Assembly (NCBI GenBank): GCA_964019155.1
Contig: OZ025243.1
Span: 32,911,028 to 32,975,027, forward strand
Length of the DNA: 64,000 nucleotides
DNA from: Osedax fenrisi
Lineage: Eukaryota > Annelida > Polychaeta > Sabellida > Siboglinidae
Direction of reading: 5' to 3'
In this document: piece after piece, positions 11,940 to 23,963 of the stretch
Position numbering within the stretch: position 1 is the first letter of the stretch
How the letters are laid out: each line of letters opens with the position of its first letter
Notes under the pieces: generated by a model
What the model was told of the DNA's origin: nothing
Databases searched by the model: none
Seen by the model: only the letters and a program-made list of their open reading frames with translations
Position numbers and translations under genes: made by a program

Positions 11940-14418
11940 TTTCTATATTACTTTCTACACATTTATAATATATGTATTTGTGTATTCTAGTTATATATTA
12001 CATACCTAAAATTAATACATGATATACATATATATATTATATTTTCTACATTACTTTCTACACATATTTTACAAATTTACAATATATTTATTTGTATATT
12101 CTAGTTATATATTACATACCTAAAATTAATACATGATGTATATATATATTATATTTTCTACATTACTTTCTACACATATTTTACAAATTTACAATATATT
12201 TATTTGTATATTCTAGTTATATATTACATACCTAAAATTCATACATGATATACATATATATATATATTATATATTTTCTACATTACTTTCTACACATATT
12301 TTACAAATTTATAATATATGTATTTGTGTATTCTAGTTATATATTACATACCTAAAATTAATACATGATATACATATATATATATATTATATTTTCTACA
12401 TTACTTTCTACACATATTTTACAAATTTATAATATATGTATTTGTGTATTCTAGTTATATATTACATACCTAAAATTAATACATGATATACATATATATA
12501 TTATATTTTCTACATTACTTTCTACATATTTTTTACAAATTTATAATATATGTATTTGTATATTCTAGCCTTCTGCTGAGCAACCTATATATGCTTCGAC
12601 ACGTGCGATGAAACTACATTCCTATAATTCATACTCGAGCGACGAAGAAGAATCTGTTATCCATGAATTTCCTAACCGACTTGTGTGAGTTCCGTTCTTT
12701 CAAGTAAGATTCAGTGTTCTCTGTTGCTTCAAATGTAAACAGGTAGGAACAGTGGATATTAATACTGTAAAAGGTACAGTTCGTGGAGTTGCAGAAATGG
12801 TGGAGATAAGGTGCCGTTCCTGTGGTGTGTTGGTCAAGACATGGACGAACGTACATAGCAAATCGCTAAACTCTAAATTTATGTATAATACACAAGCTGT
12901 TCGAGGAGCACTCGGTGCAGTAATGCAATGCAAGTCTTTACGGTTGTTTCTTGCAAATTTAGGGATAAGTTCGATAAGCCATACTACATTGCAAGGGAAT
13001 GTCAAATTATTTGCTGCGGAATCTACTGAGGTATTATTGACTACTACTTATTTTATCAGCTAATAATATACATTTTTATAGGTTGCTCTATCTGTCTGCA
13101 GAAAATCTGTTCAAGTCGTATTGAGAAATATCAATAACTATAACCCTCTAACACATGGATCTATCGATACTACTAAAGATGTTATGGTATCCTATGATGG
13201 GACCTGGATGAAACGGGGCTATAAATCGCTATATGGTATTGGCTTTGTTATTGAATATTATTCTGGATTGGTAATAGATTTTGAAATCTTGAGCAAATAT
13301 TGCCATGTTAGTAAAATAATAATGATAGTTATCTAATAATAATATATTACCATACACATATAGACCTGTGTTGCTAATAAAGATGCCAGTGAGGAATGGT
13401 AGAATGACCATAAGAGTGACTGCTGTATTAACTACGACCCTAATGAATAATCTGGTGGAATGGAGGTCGTACTTTTATAAAAGTTTTATATTTTTATGCC
13501 ACTATATTATTATATCATAATTAGATGAAAGCTGCAGAAACTATGTGGTTGCGGTCTGTAGACAAACACAAACTTCGATATAGTACAATGTTATCTGATG
13601 GAGATAGTAAGGCTCACAAGAAAGTGGATGGCAATCCATACGCTGTCTCCAAGGAGGAATGTGTGAATCATGTTCATAAACGTCTTAACTATCACCTGTC
13701 TAAAGTTGCTGGTATTGCAAAGAGGGATAACGTGTCAACTGGTGTTGGAAAATCTGGACAACTCACAGCTGTTGTTATAAAGAAATTGGCAAAATATTAC
13801 GGTAAAGCTGTTAGTATACAAATATTATTCAAAAATATATAAAAAAATTGCGGTGTTTGGTGCAAATTTAAAAAGGCAATGGATGAAGGTATAAATAGTA
13901 ATTATAAATGTAAAAATTATAAACTATATATATCTATTTACAGGTCGAATAATGCCTCCTCATAGTACTCTGGGTACTACTCTAAATTCAAAGGTCGCCC
14001 CATACATAGAGAAAATTTATGAAAAGCTATCAACCCAGGCTCTTCTTGACAGCTGTAGTAATAAAGGAACCCAAAATGCAAATGAATGTTTGCATAATAC
14101 ATTGTGGTCACTATGTTCAAAGGTATATATATATATATTTATAAAATGCATTGTAAATAAATTTATAAAATATATTTTACAGATAAAGTTTGTTTCCCTT
14201 TCTATGCTCCAATGTGCTGTGACGAAGGCCATATCCATCTTCAACTTCGGGGAGTTTGCGTTTGCTTATCTATCAAATAGAAATCTGAAGTTTACCACTT
14301 AATCATCTGTGTCTAAAGCTATTGATGCGAAACGTCTCTCCGATGCGAAAAGAATTCGTATCAAGAGAACTGATAAGATTATAAAAGCTACTTCAGCTTA
14401 TGGTGCTGGATGTGCAGT
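10743..14418 (+). pseudogene. Mutator-like (MULE) DDE transposase, eight exons, five in-frame stops
   Basis: Cut-and-paste transposase of the animal Mutator-like family. Inferred exons: 10743-10799, 11325-11396, 12569-13030, 13082-13306, 13364-13465, 13525-13888, 13944-14122, 14183-~14418, all GT-AG and phase-consistent. N-terminal Cys motifs CFKC and CRSCG (exon 3) look zinc-binding. The RNase H-fold triad is visible as YDGTWMKRGYKSL (exon 4), LSDGDSKAHKKV with ECVNHVHKRL (exon 6) and GTQNANECLHNTLW (exon 7). The Lys/Arg-rich tail ends near AYGAG. Stops: TGA 12686, TAG 13400, TAA 13448, TAA 13840, TAA 14300; no frameshift is needed. About 565 codons, normal for the family. Exon 3 could instead be split by a small intron around 12686-12742. 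Family placement is by remembered motif pattern. Confidence 0.82.
11397..12568 (+). repeat. MULE intron 2: ten tandem copies of a ~117-bp intron unit
   Basis: The other introns of this gene are about 51-60 bp apart from intron 1 (525 bp); this one is 1172 bp. It consists of ten near-identical units, each ending in an acceptor-like tttgtgtattctag. The tctag positions are 11511, 11629, 11749, 11867, 11986, 12100, 12212, 12332, 12450 and 12564 (spacing 112-120). The first unit follows the donor gatatg/gttagt at 11396 and the last acceptor at 12568 is the one used. Each unit contains tacattactttctacacat and a variable (TA)n. Confidence 0.85.
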
Positions 14419-15469
14419 AAGAGTTATTTTAAACATGATATTGGTTATCGATTCCTTACCGGCATTTGGAATATCAAAATATGAGTATAGAGAATACACA
14501 AACATTTTTTTTTTTAATTTGGGTCAATATTGTACATGCGCCAGCTTGGTCAAATTTAACAACATTTAACATGGGAATAGATAGAAAAATACCAAAAAAA
14601 CATAAATATGTATATTTTTCACAGTTATAATTAAGTTACCATCATGACATTTTCAGAATATGTGTAATGTGTATAGTTCCTTGTAATATTATAAATTCAC
14701 AACAAAATTAATTTTATTTCTAGGATTTTTTTTTAAATTATATGATTTTCCATAAATTTTTTTGACCATAAATTTATATTATATATAATAATAAAATAAT
14801 TACTTAATCAATATATATAACAATTTGGCTAAAAAAATTACAATTACCATGAAATTTCTACAATTTTGTCAAAAATCATCAATAAATGAACATTTTTTTG
14901 TTGAGTTGGCACATTTACAAATTTGACATTTTTTTTTTTTTTTTTCCTAATTCATCTTAAGATGTTATATTATATCGTACAAGTATTAGAAATTAAAAAA
15001 AATAGCTCTTTATAATTTTAATAAATTATCAAAGTTACCTAATTTTTAGAAAAATTTTATTTATATAAAAATTTTATTTTTATAATAATTTTATTTTATT
15101 TTCTAAATTAATTATAAAATAACTAATATTGTAATTAGGGATACTTTAGATAATATTTACTATATATTAATATAATCCATTATAGGATTATAGCTTTTAT
15201 GAATAAGTTTCATCTGTATTAATACATTTGATACATTTATATACATTAATATATTTGATAATTATCAAATTTAAAGAATGATTAGACAATGATTAGATAT
15301 ATATATACACATTTTATTTTCTAAATTAATTATAAAATAACTAATATTGCAATTAGGGATACTTTAGATAATATTTACTATATATTAATGTAATCCATTA
15401 TAGGATTATTGCATTTATGAATAAGTTTCATCTGTATTATCAAATTTAAAGAATGACTAGACAATGAAT

Positions 15470-15510
<41 letters not shown>

Positions 15511-15684
15511 GAATGAAATGAAATATAAAATAAAATACAAATTTATATATGTGAAAAAATATAAAATAAATATTTATATATATGACAAAATATAAAATAA
15601 AATTAATATATATATAAAAATAAAAATGACGTGAAAACTAAAACATGAAATATTTTTTTCAAGATTTAAATAATGACTAGACAA

Positions 15685-15726
<42 letters not shown>

Positions 15727-15847
15727 GAATGAAATGAAATATAAAATACAAATTTATATATGTGAAAAAATATAAAATAAATATTTATATATATGACAAA
15801 ATATAAAAAAAATTAATATATATACAAAAATAAAAATGACGTGAAAA
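14419..15847. repeat. Intergenic centre between the convergent genes, with two direct duplications
   Basis: 14419-15180 is AT-rich and homologous to 21050-21720. Two tandem duplications follow. One repeats a unit beginning attttattttctaaattaa (about 15088 and 15310). The second repeats about 208 bp beginning gactagacaatgaata (about 15455 and 15672), containing (TA)n, gaatgaaatgaaatataaaa and gacgtgaaaactaaaacatg. The second copy runs into the 3' end of the minus-strand gene, so the duplication includes its stop region. Confidence 0.7.
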
Positions 15848-16853
15848 CTAAAACATGAAATCTTTTTTCGAACAGAAATTTGGCATAATTTCACGTTCTG
15901 TAAGAGTAATGCTAATTCTGCCATCTCTCATTTTTGGACACGCAATCATGCCACTTGTTTCTGAGACGAGTCGAATGTGTCGTTCAACGGATTGCGTATG
16001 ACACGGATAGCGAGGAAACGTAAAGGGGGCGAATGATGCTTGATGTGTGAGGGACGACATGTACGAGGAATTAAAATTTGAAGTGAGAGTCGACTCTATC
16101 CAGTTATGGTCATTGATCAGAAGATAGTATTCATCAGCTTCAAAGTTAATGATGGGTTTAACAAATTTTCGAAATTCATCTGCAGATTTAGTCAAACGTA
16201 AATCTAGAATTCTCCTGACAGCCAAGAGTCGAACATTAGGCCGAGTATCACACAGCATAGCGTACAGCATATTTCCGCTGTGAAGGCTAAATGCGTTATG
16301 TTGGATAACTATGTGGCATACTCTAGTAACGCGCTCATCATTTATATCAGCGACATAACGTATCATATTAAATATATGTATAGGTGCTTCACTAAAAGAA
16401 GACTTAGATTGTATAGCAAACCATGACCGTGCGTAAACTTCGATAACAAATCGTGCAAGCAGTATTAAGTTACTCGACGGATCTATTTCGGAAACATAGC
16501 GGCGTAAAATACGATTACCCACTGTTAGCCATCTGGCATAACCGAGTTTACCGGGTGAACGACGGGCCATACTCTCAGACAAAGAGTTCCGATGAATTGA
16601 CAAGATGATATCACGTAGATACTTTTGATCGGAACTTATATCATCGATATTCTCGAGAGTATTTATGTAAGAGACATCGATCGTAATGGGCTTAAAGTCG
16701 ACTGGCGGGCTCTCTAGACAACTTGCTAGACTCTTACCAATAGGCCCTTCGTATAGGTTAGGTCCTGTTGTTCTACCGTCGATTTCGGGGAAGACGTGAC
16801 GAAGAGGCAGTTCATTTAGGTAAAGAAGACATATCTGGAATAATGAAATAATG

Positions 16854-16898
<45 letters not shown>

Positions 16899-17560
16899 AA
16901 TGATAGCTTATAAGTAATGAGTTTATACTACTATTAGATCATTAATAAGTTATCGTAAACTATTTAAATGAATTATAATACAAACATTCCAGTGTAGTTT
17001 TCTATTTAGGTGTGACTCGATGCGTGTAATCACTCCCTTCTGTATTCCTGTACTTCCACTGGTACCATCGCATCCGATGACCTTTATAGCAGCCATCTCA
17101 TCTGATCCCAACGATTCAATTATTGATACCGCAACGGATTCACCGGTAGAGTTGGGGGGAATAGTGTGCATAATGTACTGGTTGCCAGGCTCGTTTATTA
17201 GAGTCACGTGTTCCTATATGCGCTTAGTGCCGTCCTTCTGAAGTGTTATGTCTTACTTTCCATCGAAGTAGAGTCCGCTTAACGAGGTAATGTTCGGAGT
17301 GTTCTCTTCACGGTATACACGGTATAACTCTATAGAGTTTCCTCTGTGTTCGGATGACGTTTCTGTCGATTATATGTGATCTATCTGATTGACTTATCAT
17401 TCCGATGTCGTACATAAATCCATTAATTACAGCTGCCAGGGCTGTATCGGGAACACCATATATTTCGGCATTTGCGATCATCTTCTTATAAAAGATGTGA
17501 AGACATCTAAATATAAAATATGAATGGAATTAAATATTAAATTAGTATTAAATGTTATTA

Positions 17561-17562
<2 letters not shown>

Positions 17563-17631
<69 letters not shown>
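17563..17631. repeat. (TA)n microsatellite in intron
   Basis: About 68 bp of uninterrupted TA in the second intron of the IGCDGT gene. A shorter tract lies at 16859-16893 in its last intron. Confidence 0.9.
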
Positions 17632-17634
<3 letters not shown>

Positions 17635-17830
17635 GATAATATAGGTATATTTTGTAATTTGTATATATATAAATATATAGACTAATTAATAATTATATGT
17701 TCTAAATTATTATTACCGTGTACTCGATATTTTCTCATATACGTATTCATCGTCCTCCTCTTCTCGAAAAGTGTACGCCTCGTCTTCCTCGTCAAGTTGT
17801 TCGAAGAGCTCGCAATGCACTCTCGCATTT

Positions 17831-18632
17831 CTATAAACGGCATTATTTTAATATATGTATTATATTTACTAATATTATATTCATGGTAATCGTAATACAA
17901 GATTTTTTGATCTTGATTCAGAATTAACAGATATATATATCGGATATATTAATATATATATATCATATATATATGATATGATAAAGCAAAGATATATCAC
18001 TCAACAATTATTTTTTTAAATAAATCATTAATTATTTTAATATTATTATTATTTTAATAACGCTTATTGAAGTAATACGTAATACGTAATATAATAATAC
18101 ATGATATTCCTAATAAGTTAATACTATAGTAATACTATATTATTGTTTTTATTAGTATTAACATTAGTATTATTATTATTAGTATTGTATTATTATTTAA
18201 ATACAATCGCTAATAACACTTCTATTAGAAATTCTAAGAATATAAATTATAATATAATTAAAATGTATATAATTTAAATATAAATTATAATTTAATTATA
18301 TATATATATTATCAAAGTATTTTTTATAAATACATACAATTAATCAACAACAAACCAATGTGATAAAATATTTATATTAATAATATTATCAAATTATATT
18401 TATTAATATTATAAAAGTAGGTTTACAAGTATTGATAAATAATCTAATATAATATAATGTATTTATTTAAATAAATATTAATATATTATAATAATTATAA
18501 TAATTCTAATAATATAATATAATAATTAAATAATGTGATTATAATAACATTAGTAAAGTTTTAAAAGTATGTTCATTATGTTGAATAAATAGTAAATACA
18601 ATACTATTTGAATTATTTATAAAAATACTTAC
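17831..18632. other. Intron 1 of the IGCDGT gene
   Basis: AT-rich intron with no coding potential, bounded on minus by donor gtaagt at 18632 and acceptor tttatag at 17831. Its ~800 bp length contrasts with about 150 and 210 bp for the other two introns. Confidence 0.55.
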
Positions 18633-19456
18633 GACGTAGACGCAATGGCAGCAGACTGATATTGAATATCTAGACGAATTCTCTTACTAGCGTTTCTACT
18701 TTGATAGGAGGTCCCTTATGTGCATGTAATATATATGTATAGTAGACGATTTGTTCTCTGATCAGTTAGGAATGGAACTTCAATACGCGGAATTCTGTTT
18801 GGTTTTAAACACGTACACTTATTTTCACACTGGCAACTGCAATTATCGAAAAGAGTATTGTATTTTGATACGTATTTTTCACAAATTGTGTTAACATTTA
18901 GTTTTCTTTTGCTCTTTTTCAAATTCTTCATTGCCTCTACATGCCGGGATAACTTTCTAGGAGTAGATTTAATTGTTTGGTGTGGTAAGGAGGCCGAATG
19001 CCAAATATTAATTCAATTTTCAGATGTTTTCTTTAAAGCACAATATTCAGACTTCTCATGCGTAGATACTTCAAGAAAATGACAGTACACATCTACATAT
19101 GTTGGAAGCTGAAATTTACTCATTATCTTTTTGTTAAATAAACCACCAGTGATAGTATTGCGTAGATCCATTACATTAAATTAGAAATACAATTAAAATT
19201 TAAATTTAAATAAACGTCAATAATTAAATATAAACAATATATTTGCGCATGCGTAGCATAATTTCGAGATTAAAAATTTAAATTTTTTTTGGGTTCTTAA
19301 AACCATGAGCGCATCGCGAATATCGAACCAAATTATATGCGTAATACAAAAATATTGTCATGAACATCATATCTATAGAATCTACGGTGCCGGTTTTGGA
19401 TATTTAAAATTAAATCACTCTTAATGTGCAGCCTTATAAATGGATATTTTTTGTAT

Positions 19457-19970
19457 TTATATATTTATATATATATATAAATATTTGTATTATTACTTAT
19501 TATATTTACTATTTTATAAATAATCATTAGCATACATTTTATAAACATATATAAATATTCGTATTATTACTTATTATATTTACTATTTTATAAATAATCA
19601 TTCGCATACATTTTATAAACATATATAAATATTTGTATTATTACTTATTATATTTACTATTTTATAAATAATCATTCGCATACATTTTATAAACATATAT
19701 AAATATTTGTATTATTACTTATTATATTTACTATTTTATAAATAATCATTCGCATACATTTTATAAACATATATAAATATTTGTCATATTTTATATATAT
19801 ATATTTTTATTATTTATATAAATAAATTCTTATTAATTATAATATACACATTTTATATACGATTTATATACATATATAAATATTTGTCATATTTTATAGA
19901 TATATATATATATATTTTTATTATTTATATAAATAAATTCTTATTACTTATAATATACACATACGTCTTA
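19457..19970. repeat. Two tandem repeats, units 74 bp and ~103 bp
   Basis: catacattttataaacatat recurs at 19531, 19605, 19679 and 19753, exactly 74 bp apart. Then aaatatttgtcatattttat recurs at about 19777 and 19880 with a longer unit. Both arrays lie in the right flank of the candidate 10-kb transposon. Confidence 0.8.
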
Positions 19971-21029
19971 TTTGTATAACTTATAAATAGCAAAGCAGAT
20001 TTAAAAATTAGTTAAAATTATGAAGTTATGACATTTTTAATAAAGTAATTTTTAAAACGTGAATATCTCTGAATCAAAAAAAACGGTTACCATCTATGTT
20101 TGAACTACTTTCGATTATAGAAATACTTATTGAAATGATATGAAATTTTCACAGTAAATTAGTATTATGTTACTCTTCAGATATAACTATATAAATCTAA
20201 TAAATTATTCAATTATATATAATATTTTTTATTTATTATTGAAATTTCTTGCATATTTTTTTTTCTAGAAATAGGTATTATGTTAGTCCATTTTTAATAT
20301 AATTTTAATAATCTAATTATCATACACTATAGTTATATTTGTAGATACATATTAGTTATATAATATATATAAAAAAATTAGTTGATATTTTGAAGTATTC
20401 ATAGATTGAATCTATTTTTAGTATTCCATGATTTTCCTATCTCCACCATGTTAAACGCAGGGTGTTGCGCGTATAATACTTAATATGTATGAATACTTTA
20501 TTATAAATATATACTAGTAAACGATATATATATTGAATTATATTTAAAACGTATTAGATATTCTTAAAGATATTTAATTATCTTTAAAATAAATATAACT
20601 TGTAATGTTAAAAAATCAATAATTCATATAGAAATGTATTGAAAATGTATACTACTAAATATCAAAAATATATAAAATGCCATGGCACCTTAACAATATG
20701 ACAGAATATTTATGCAGCCTTTAATGGGTTAAAATAATTAAATATAGAAGTCCTGCATATTACTAGTATATATTAGATAATATAATTATTCATATATTAA
20801 ACTATGTAAATGAATCTGTAATGTTATGCGTAAGCATATGTTATACGTATTATACTTATATATCAGTATTAAATAGTATTAAACAGTATTAAAATATAAA
20901 ATTATTTTAAAGAATAGTATTATTTATAAAATCTACACATCACATTTTGTCTAATTATAGTTTTCCTTTTTAACCATTATTTTGATATTTTTTCAGAATT
21001 TCATTTTGATATTTATATTTGGCAGTAAT
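19971..21029. other. Gene-free; contains the candidate right end of the 10-kb transposon
   Basis: AT-rich. The only notable part is 20420-20475, ttccatgattttcctatctc then catgttaaacgcagggtgtt, whose complement resembles sequence at 14568 and at 10306. Nothing coding seen. Confidence 0.4.
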
Positions 21030-22100
21030 ATGGCGCCATCGCACGTTAAGAGTAATTTTAAACATGATGTTGATAATGGATTCGGCTGGTTCATTTGATT
21101 CTTCAAAACTTTAGTATTGAGAATACCCTACCAATTTTGTTTTTATTTAGGTCAATATTGGCTGTGCGAGGGCATGTTAACTTTACAACAAAATTAACGG
21201 GAATAGATAGGAAAATTCCAAAAAAAAACAAATATGTATATTTTTCACATTTATAATTAAAATACAATCATGAAATTTTGTAGAAGAATAGAAGAATATG
21301 TGTAATATGTAGAGTTCCTATGAATGATATAAAATTTATAAAAACAAAATTTTATTTCTAGGATTTTTTTTCTAATTATAGGATTTTCCAGAAATTTGTT
21401 TGGCATTTCATATTTGTGTATAGAATCGTTATATTTGATAAATTTATATTATATATAATAAAAAAACAATTAATTAATCACTATATATTACAATTTGGTG
21501 GACAAAATAATAACTACCCTGGTATTTCTATATTCTGTTAAAAATCATCAATAAATGACCTTTTTTTTGTGGATTGATACCTTTACAAATTTTAAGATTT
21601 TTTTTTGTTCTACCTTATCATAAGATGATTTGTTTAAATTAGTTATCAAATAACTAATATTGTAATTATGGATACTATAGATAATATTTACTATATATTA
21701 ATGTTATCTATTAGAAGAATATAGTATTTAAGAAAATTACTCATTATTATATATATATATTACATTACATTTTACATTAAAATAAAAATAAAATGTGTAG
21801 AATTCAAATAAATGCCTTTAAGGACAATTGTTTATAAACATATACAATACAATAGTAATGACATTTAGAGATTTTTTTTTTTTAATAATTTAAAATTTTT
21901 TTTTAAAACCTTCATCACCAATAATGAACCAAAATGTATATGGTTTAATAAAATAGTATCATGAACATCATATCTATAGAATCTGGTATAAATCAGTATG
22001 ATCTGTAAAATAAAATCACTCTAATTGCATGTCTCACTATAGATTGACTGATGTGTTTTCATTTGACACCACTATTATTTTTCCATGATTCGATACATCA
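21030..22100 (+). mobile_element. Internally deleted relative of the 10-kb transposon
   Basis: Colinear with 14395-15180: taagagtaattttaaacatg against taagagttattttaaacatg, then gtcaatattg, gggaatagatag and caaatatgtatatttttcac, and actaatattgtaatta at 21652. It then jumps to sequence matching 19370-19440 (catgaacatcatatctatag at 21959 versus 19372; aaaatcactct at 22013). The IGCDGT gene is absent. Scattered mismatches indicate an old divergence. Its ends are not fixed. Confidence 0.65.
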
Positions 22101-22427
22101 TTGTTGCTATTTATGTTTAGTAAATATATACTGTTTTTTTTTCAAATTAATTCTAATCTTTTATAAAAAATATATTTTTTCTTAATTATATATTTTCTTA
22201 TGGGGGTACCTCTACTTTTGACTTCAGTGTTATTTATTTTATTTGTATTATTAAAATAAAATTGAATTATTATTGTATTATGTTTTATTTTTATCCTAAT
22301 AAATATGATGATATTTGGCATTGCACATATTGTCAGTAGGTATCGAATCAATAAAGCTTTCACTGATCATCTTTAGACTTTGTCTATATACTTATTTCAT
22401 TCATTAATTCATTCATTCATTACTTCA

Positions 22428-22491
<64 letters not shown>

Positions 22492-23223
22492 TATATATAA
22501 AATAATTGATATTATATATTAGTATATATAAAATATACTAATATATACAAATATATAATACATTTTATATAGTTAATTTAACATTTGTTATATAGTGATA
22601 CATATAGATATAATTTTAAATATCAAAATATTAAATATGATTAGTATAAATATGTTATTTAATAGTAACTATATAACATTAATTATATAATATATGTATA
22701 TAGTATTTATAAACTCTGAAAATGTTATATACATTTAGCATACCGTTCAAACGATGTAACATTCCACATATCATAAATGGTATAAATAAAATAATGAGAT
22801 GATAACTTCTAAAGTATTATAATAAATATTACATAATAAATGATATTATATTATATACAGTTGTATGTTTATAATGAACAGATAATGACTTACAATTGAT
22901 CATGAATGACATATTATTCAACATTATATAGATAATGAATTATTTTTTATTATTTCAAAGTAAAATAATTGTTGTTAACAAAATGAAACGAACGCCTCCC
23001 CCTCCTTAAGGAGTTCAACATTAATTTAATAACCCATTAGGTATATATTATATAATATATACTATATATTATATAATGTATCTGTATATATGGTATTTGT
23101 ATTTCTTTATATATTTGTACTTATACGTAATTATTATTATAGTAAATCTATATTAATGTATTTTCTTTAAATATGTTAATTTATAATACATATATTAATG
23201 TTATATAATATTAAAATATATGA

Positions 23224-23275
<52 letters not shown>
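22101..23275. other. AT-rich gene-free stretch with (TA)n at 22431-22489
   Basis: Holds a ~58-bp (TA)n and a second tract at 23224-23268, plus a cctccccctccttaaggag patch at 22995. No coding or terminal repeat signature recognised. Confidence 0.5.
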
Positions 23276-23277
<2 letters not shown>

Positions 23278-23520
23278 CTTACCGAGTGTTTATAATCATA
23301 ACGTCTGTGATCATACCATAGGCTGTAGCCGAGAGAGAATACGGAGTTCCGAGGCTCTCAGTACTGGTATACGAGGCTAGGCTTCGGTGATATAATGGTA
23401 GGTATATGTTCCTTATTGTATAGGTGGGGATCATCATATCATGCTACAGCATTATTCTATAGTATAATGTATATTAATCGGTAGGAGTGATTTGCCCTCG
23501 CACTTAAAATCGATGTTTAA
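23276..23520. other. GC-richer island, unknown
   Basis: Roughly 240 bp flanked by AT-rich DNA, with gtagccgagagagaatacgg, gttccgaggctctcagtact and ggcttcggtgatataatggt. The last piece weakly resembles the 5' part of a tRNA A-box region, but no B box follows and no cloverleaf can be drawn. Confidence 0.25.
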
Positions 23521-23629
23521 TTTATGTTATTCTATTCTATTTCAATTGTATAATATATCTAAAATTAAAAATGTATTGTCACCATTATTAATTATTGATT
23601 AATATATTATATTTAAATATACATTTTAA

Positions 23630-23926
23630 TCTTATACTTTTTGCTGAAGATACATCTGTTAGCATTAGTGAACCTAGTAATAAGACTCTATGCAAAAGTT
23701 TAAATTTAGTTATTTTAAATTTACATGGTTCACTAATAATAGATTAATATTAAATATTGATAAAAAAAAAGTGCTACCTTATAAAAATGCAAATAGTATT
23801 AATAGTATATCAATTAATTAAACTGAAATATGCTTAGTATCAAGTTATACTTTCTTGGAGATATTTTAGATAATAATTAAAATTTTAAAGAACACATAAG
23901 ATAAATACAATTGAAATTATCACATG

Positions 23927-23963
<37 letters not shown>

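Larger units (their letters stand above)
15848..19171 (-). pseudogene. IGCDGT-family repeat gene, four exons, decayed
   Basis: Uncharacterised protein family that I recognise as repeated in arthropod and cnidarian genomes; function unknown, likely transposon-encoded. Inferred exons on minus: 19171-18633, 17830-17717, 17506-16986, 16834-15848, with donors gtaagt, gtaata and gtttgt and matching phases; about 720 codons. Exon 1 has a Cys-rich CSCQCENKCTC followed by EVPFLTDQRTNR. Exon 2 is acidic. Exon 3 has GLYFDGK, EHVTLINEPGNQY and VIGCDGTSGSTG. Exon 4 has YLNELPLRHVFPEIDG, PGKLGYARWLTVGNRILR, YPCHTQSVERHIRLVSE and CPKMRDGRISITL. Damage: TGA 19013-19015, TAA 18716-18718, one frameshift near 17305-17335, TAA 17253-17255, TAG 17214-17216. 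Start ATG 19169-19171 precedes the first conserved block. Introns carry (TA)n. Confidence 0.75.
10306..20466. mobile_element. Candidate ~10.2-kb two-gene DNA transposon (MULE plus IGCDGT gene)
   Basis: Two converging transposon-type genes lie between a possible short terminal inverted repeat. The left end aacaccctgatgttgaaaat starts at 10306. The right end, read on minus from 20466, is aacaccctgcgtttaacat, matching about 16 of 20 positions with one gap. A second inverted match lies inside: ttaacatgggaatagatag near 14568 against the minus strand near 20430-20455. The 21030-22100 block is an internally deleted relative sharing sequence with both the centre (14395-15180) and the right part (19365-19440), which supports common membership. 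No target duplication was recognised and the boundaries are tentative. The alternative is two unrelated elements lying side by side. Confidence 0.35.

Noticed and set aside
12683..12742. Intron of about 60 bp between two MULE exons
   Set aside because: Both flanks are in the same frame and the segment encodes a Cys pair expected for the zinc motif, so a TGA-interrupted exon is preferred; it remains an alternative.
12629..13005. Two minus-strand frames
   Set aside because: Antisense to MULE exon 3, which has the recognisable family motifs.
17020..17241. 73-residue plus-strand frame
   Set aside because: Antisense shadow of the IGCDGT exon.
23379..23420. tRNA-like A-box sequence ggcttcggtgatataatggt
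   Set aside because: No B box and no cloverleaf; kept only as part of an unexplained island.
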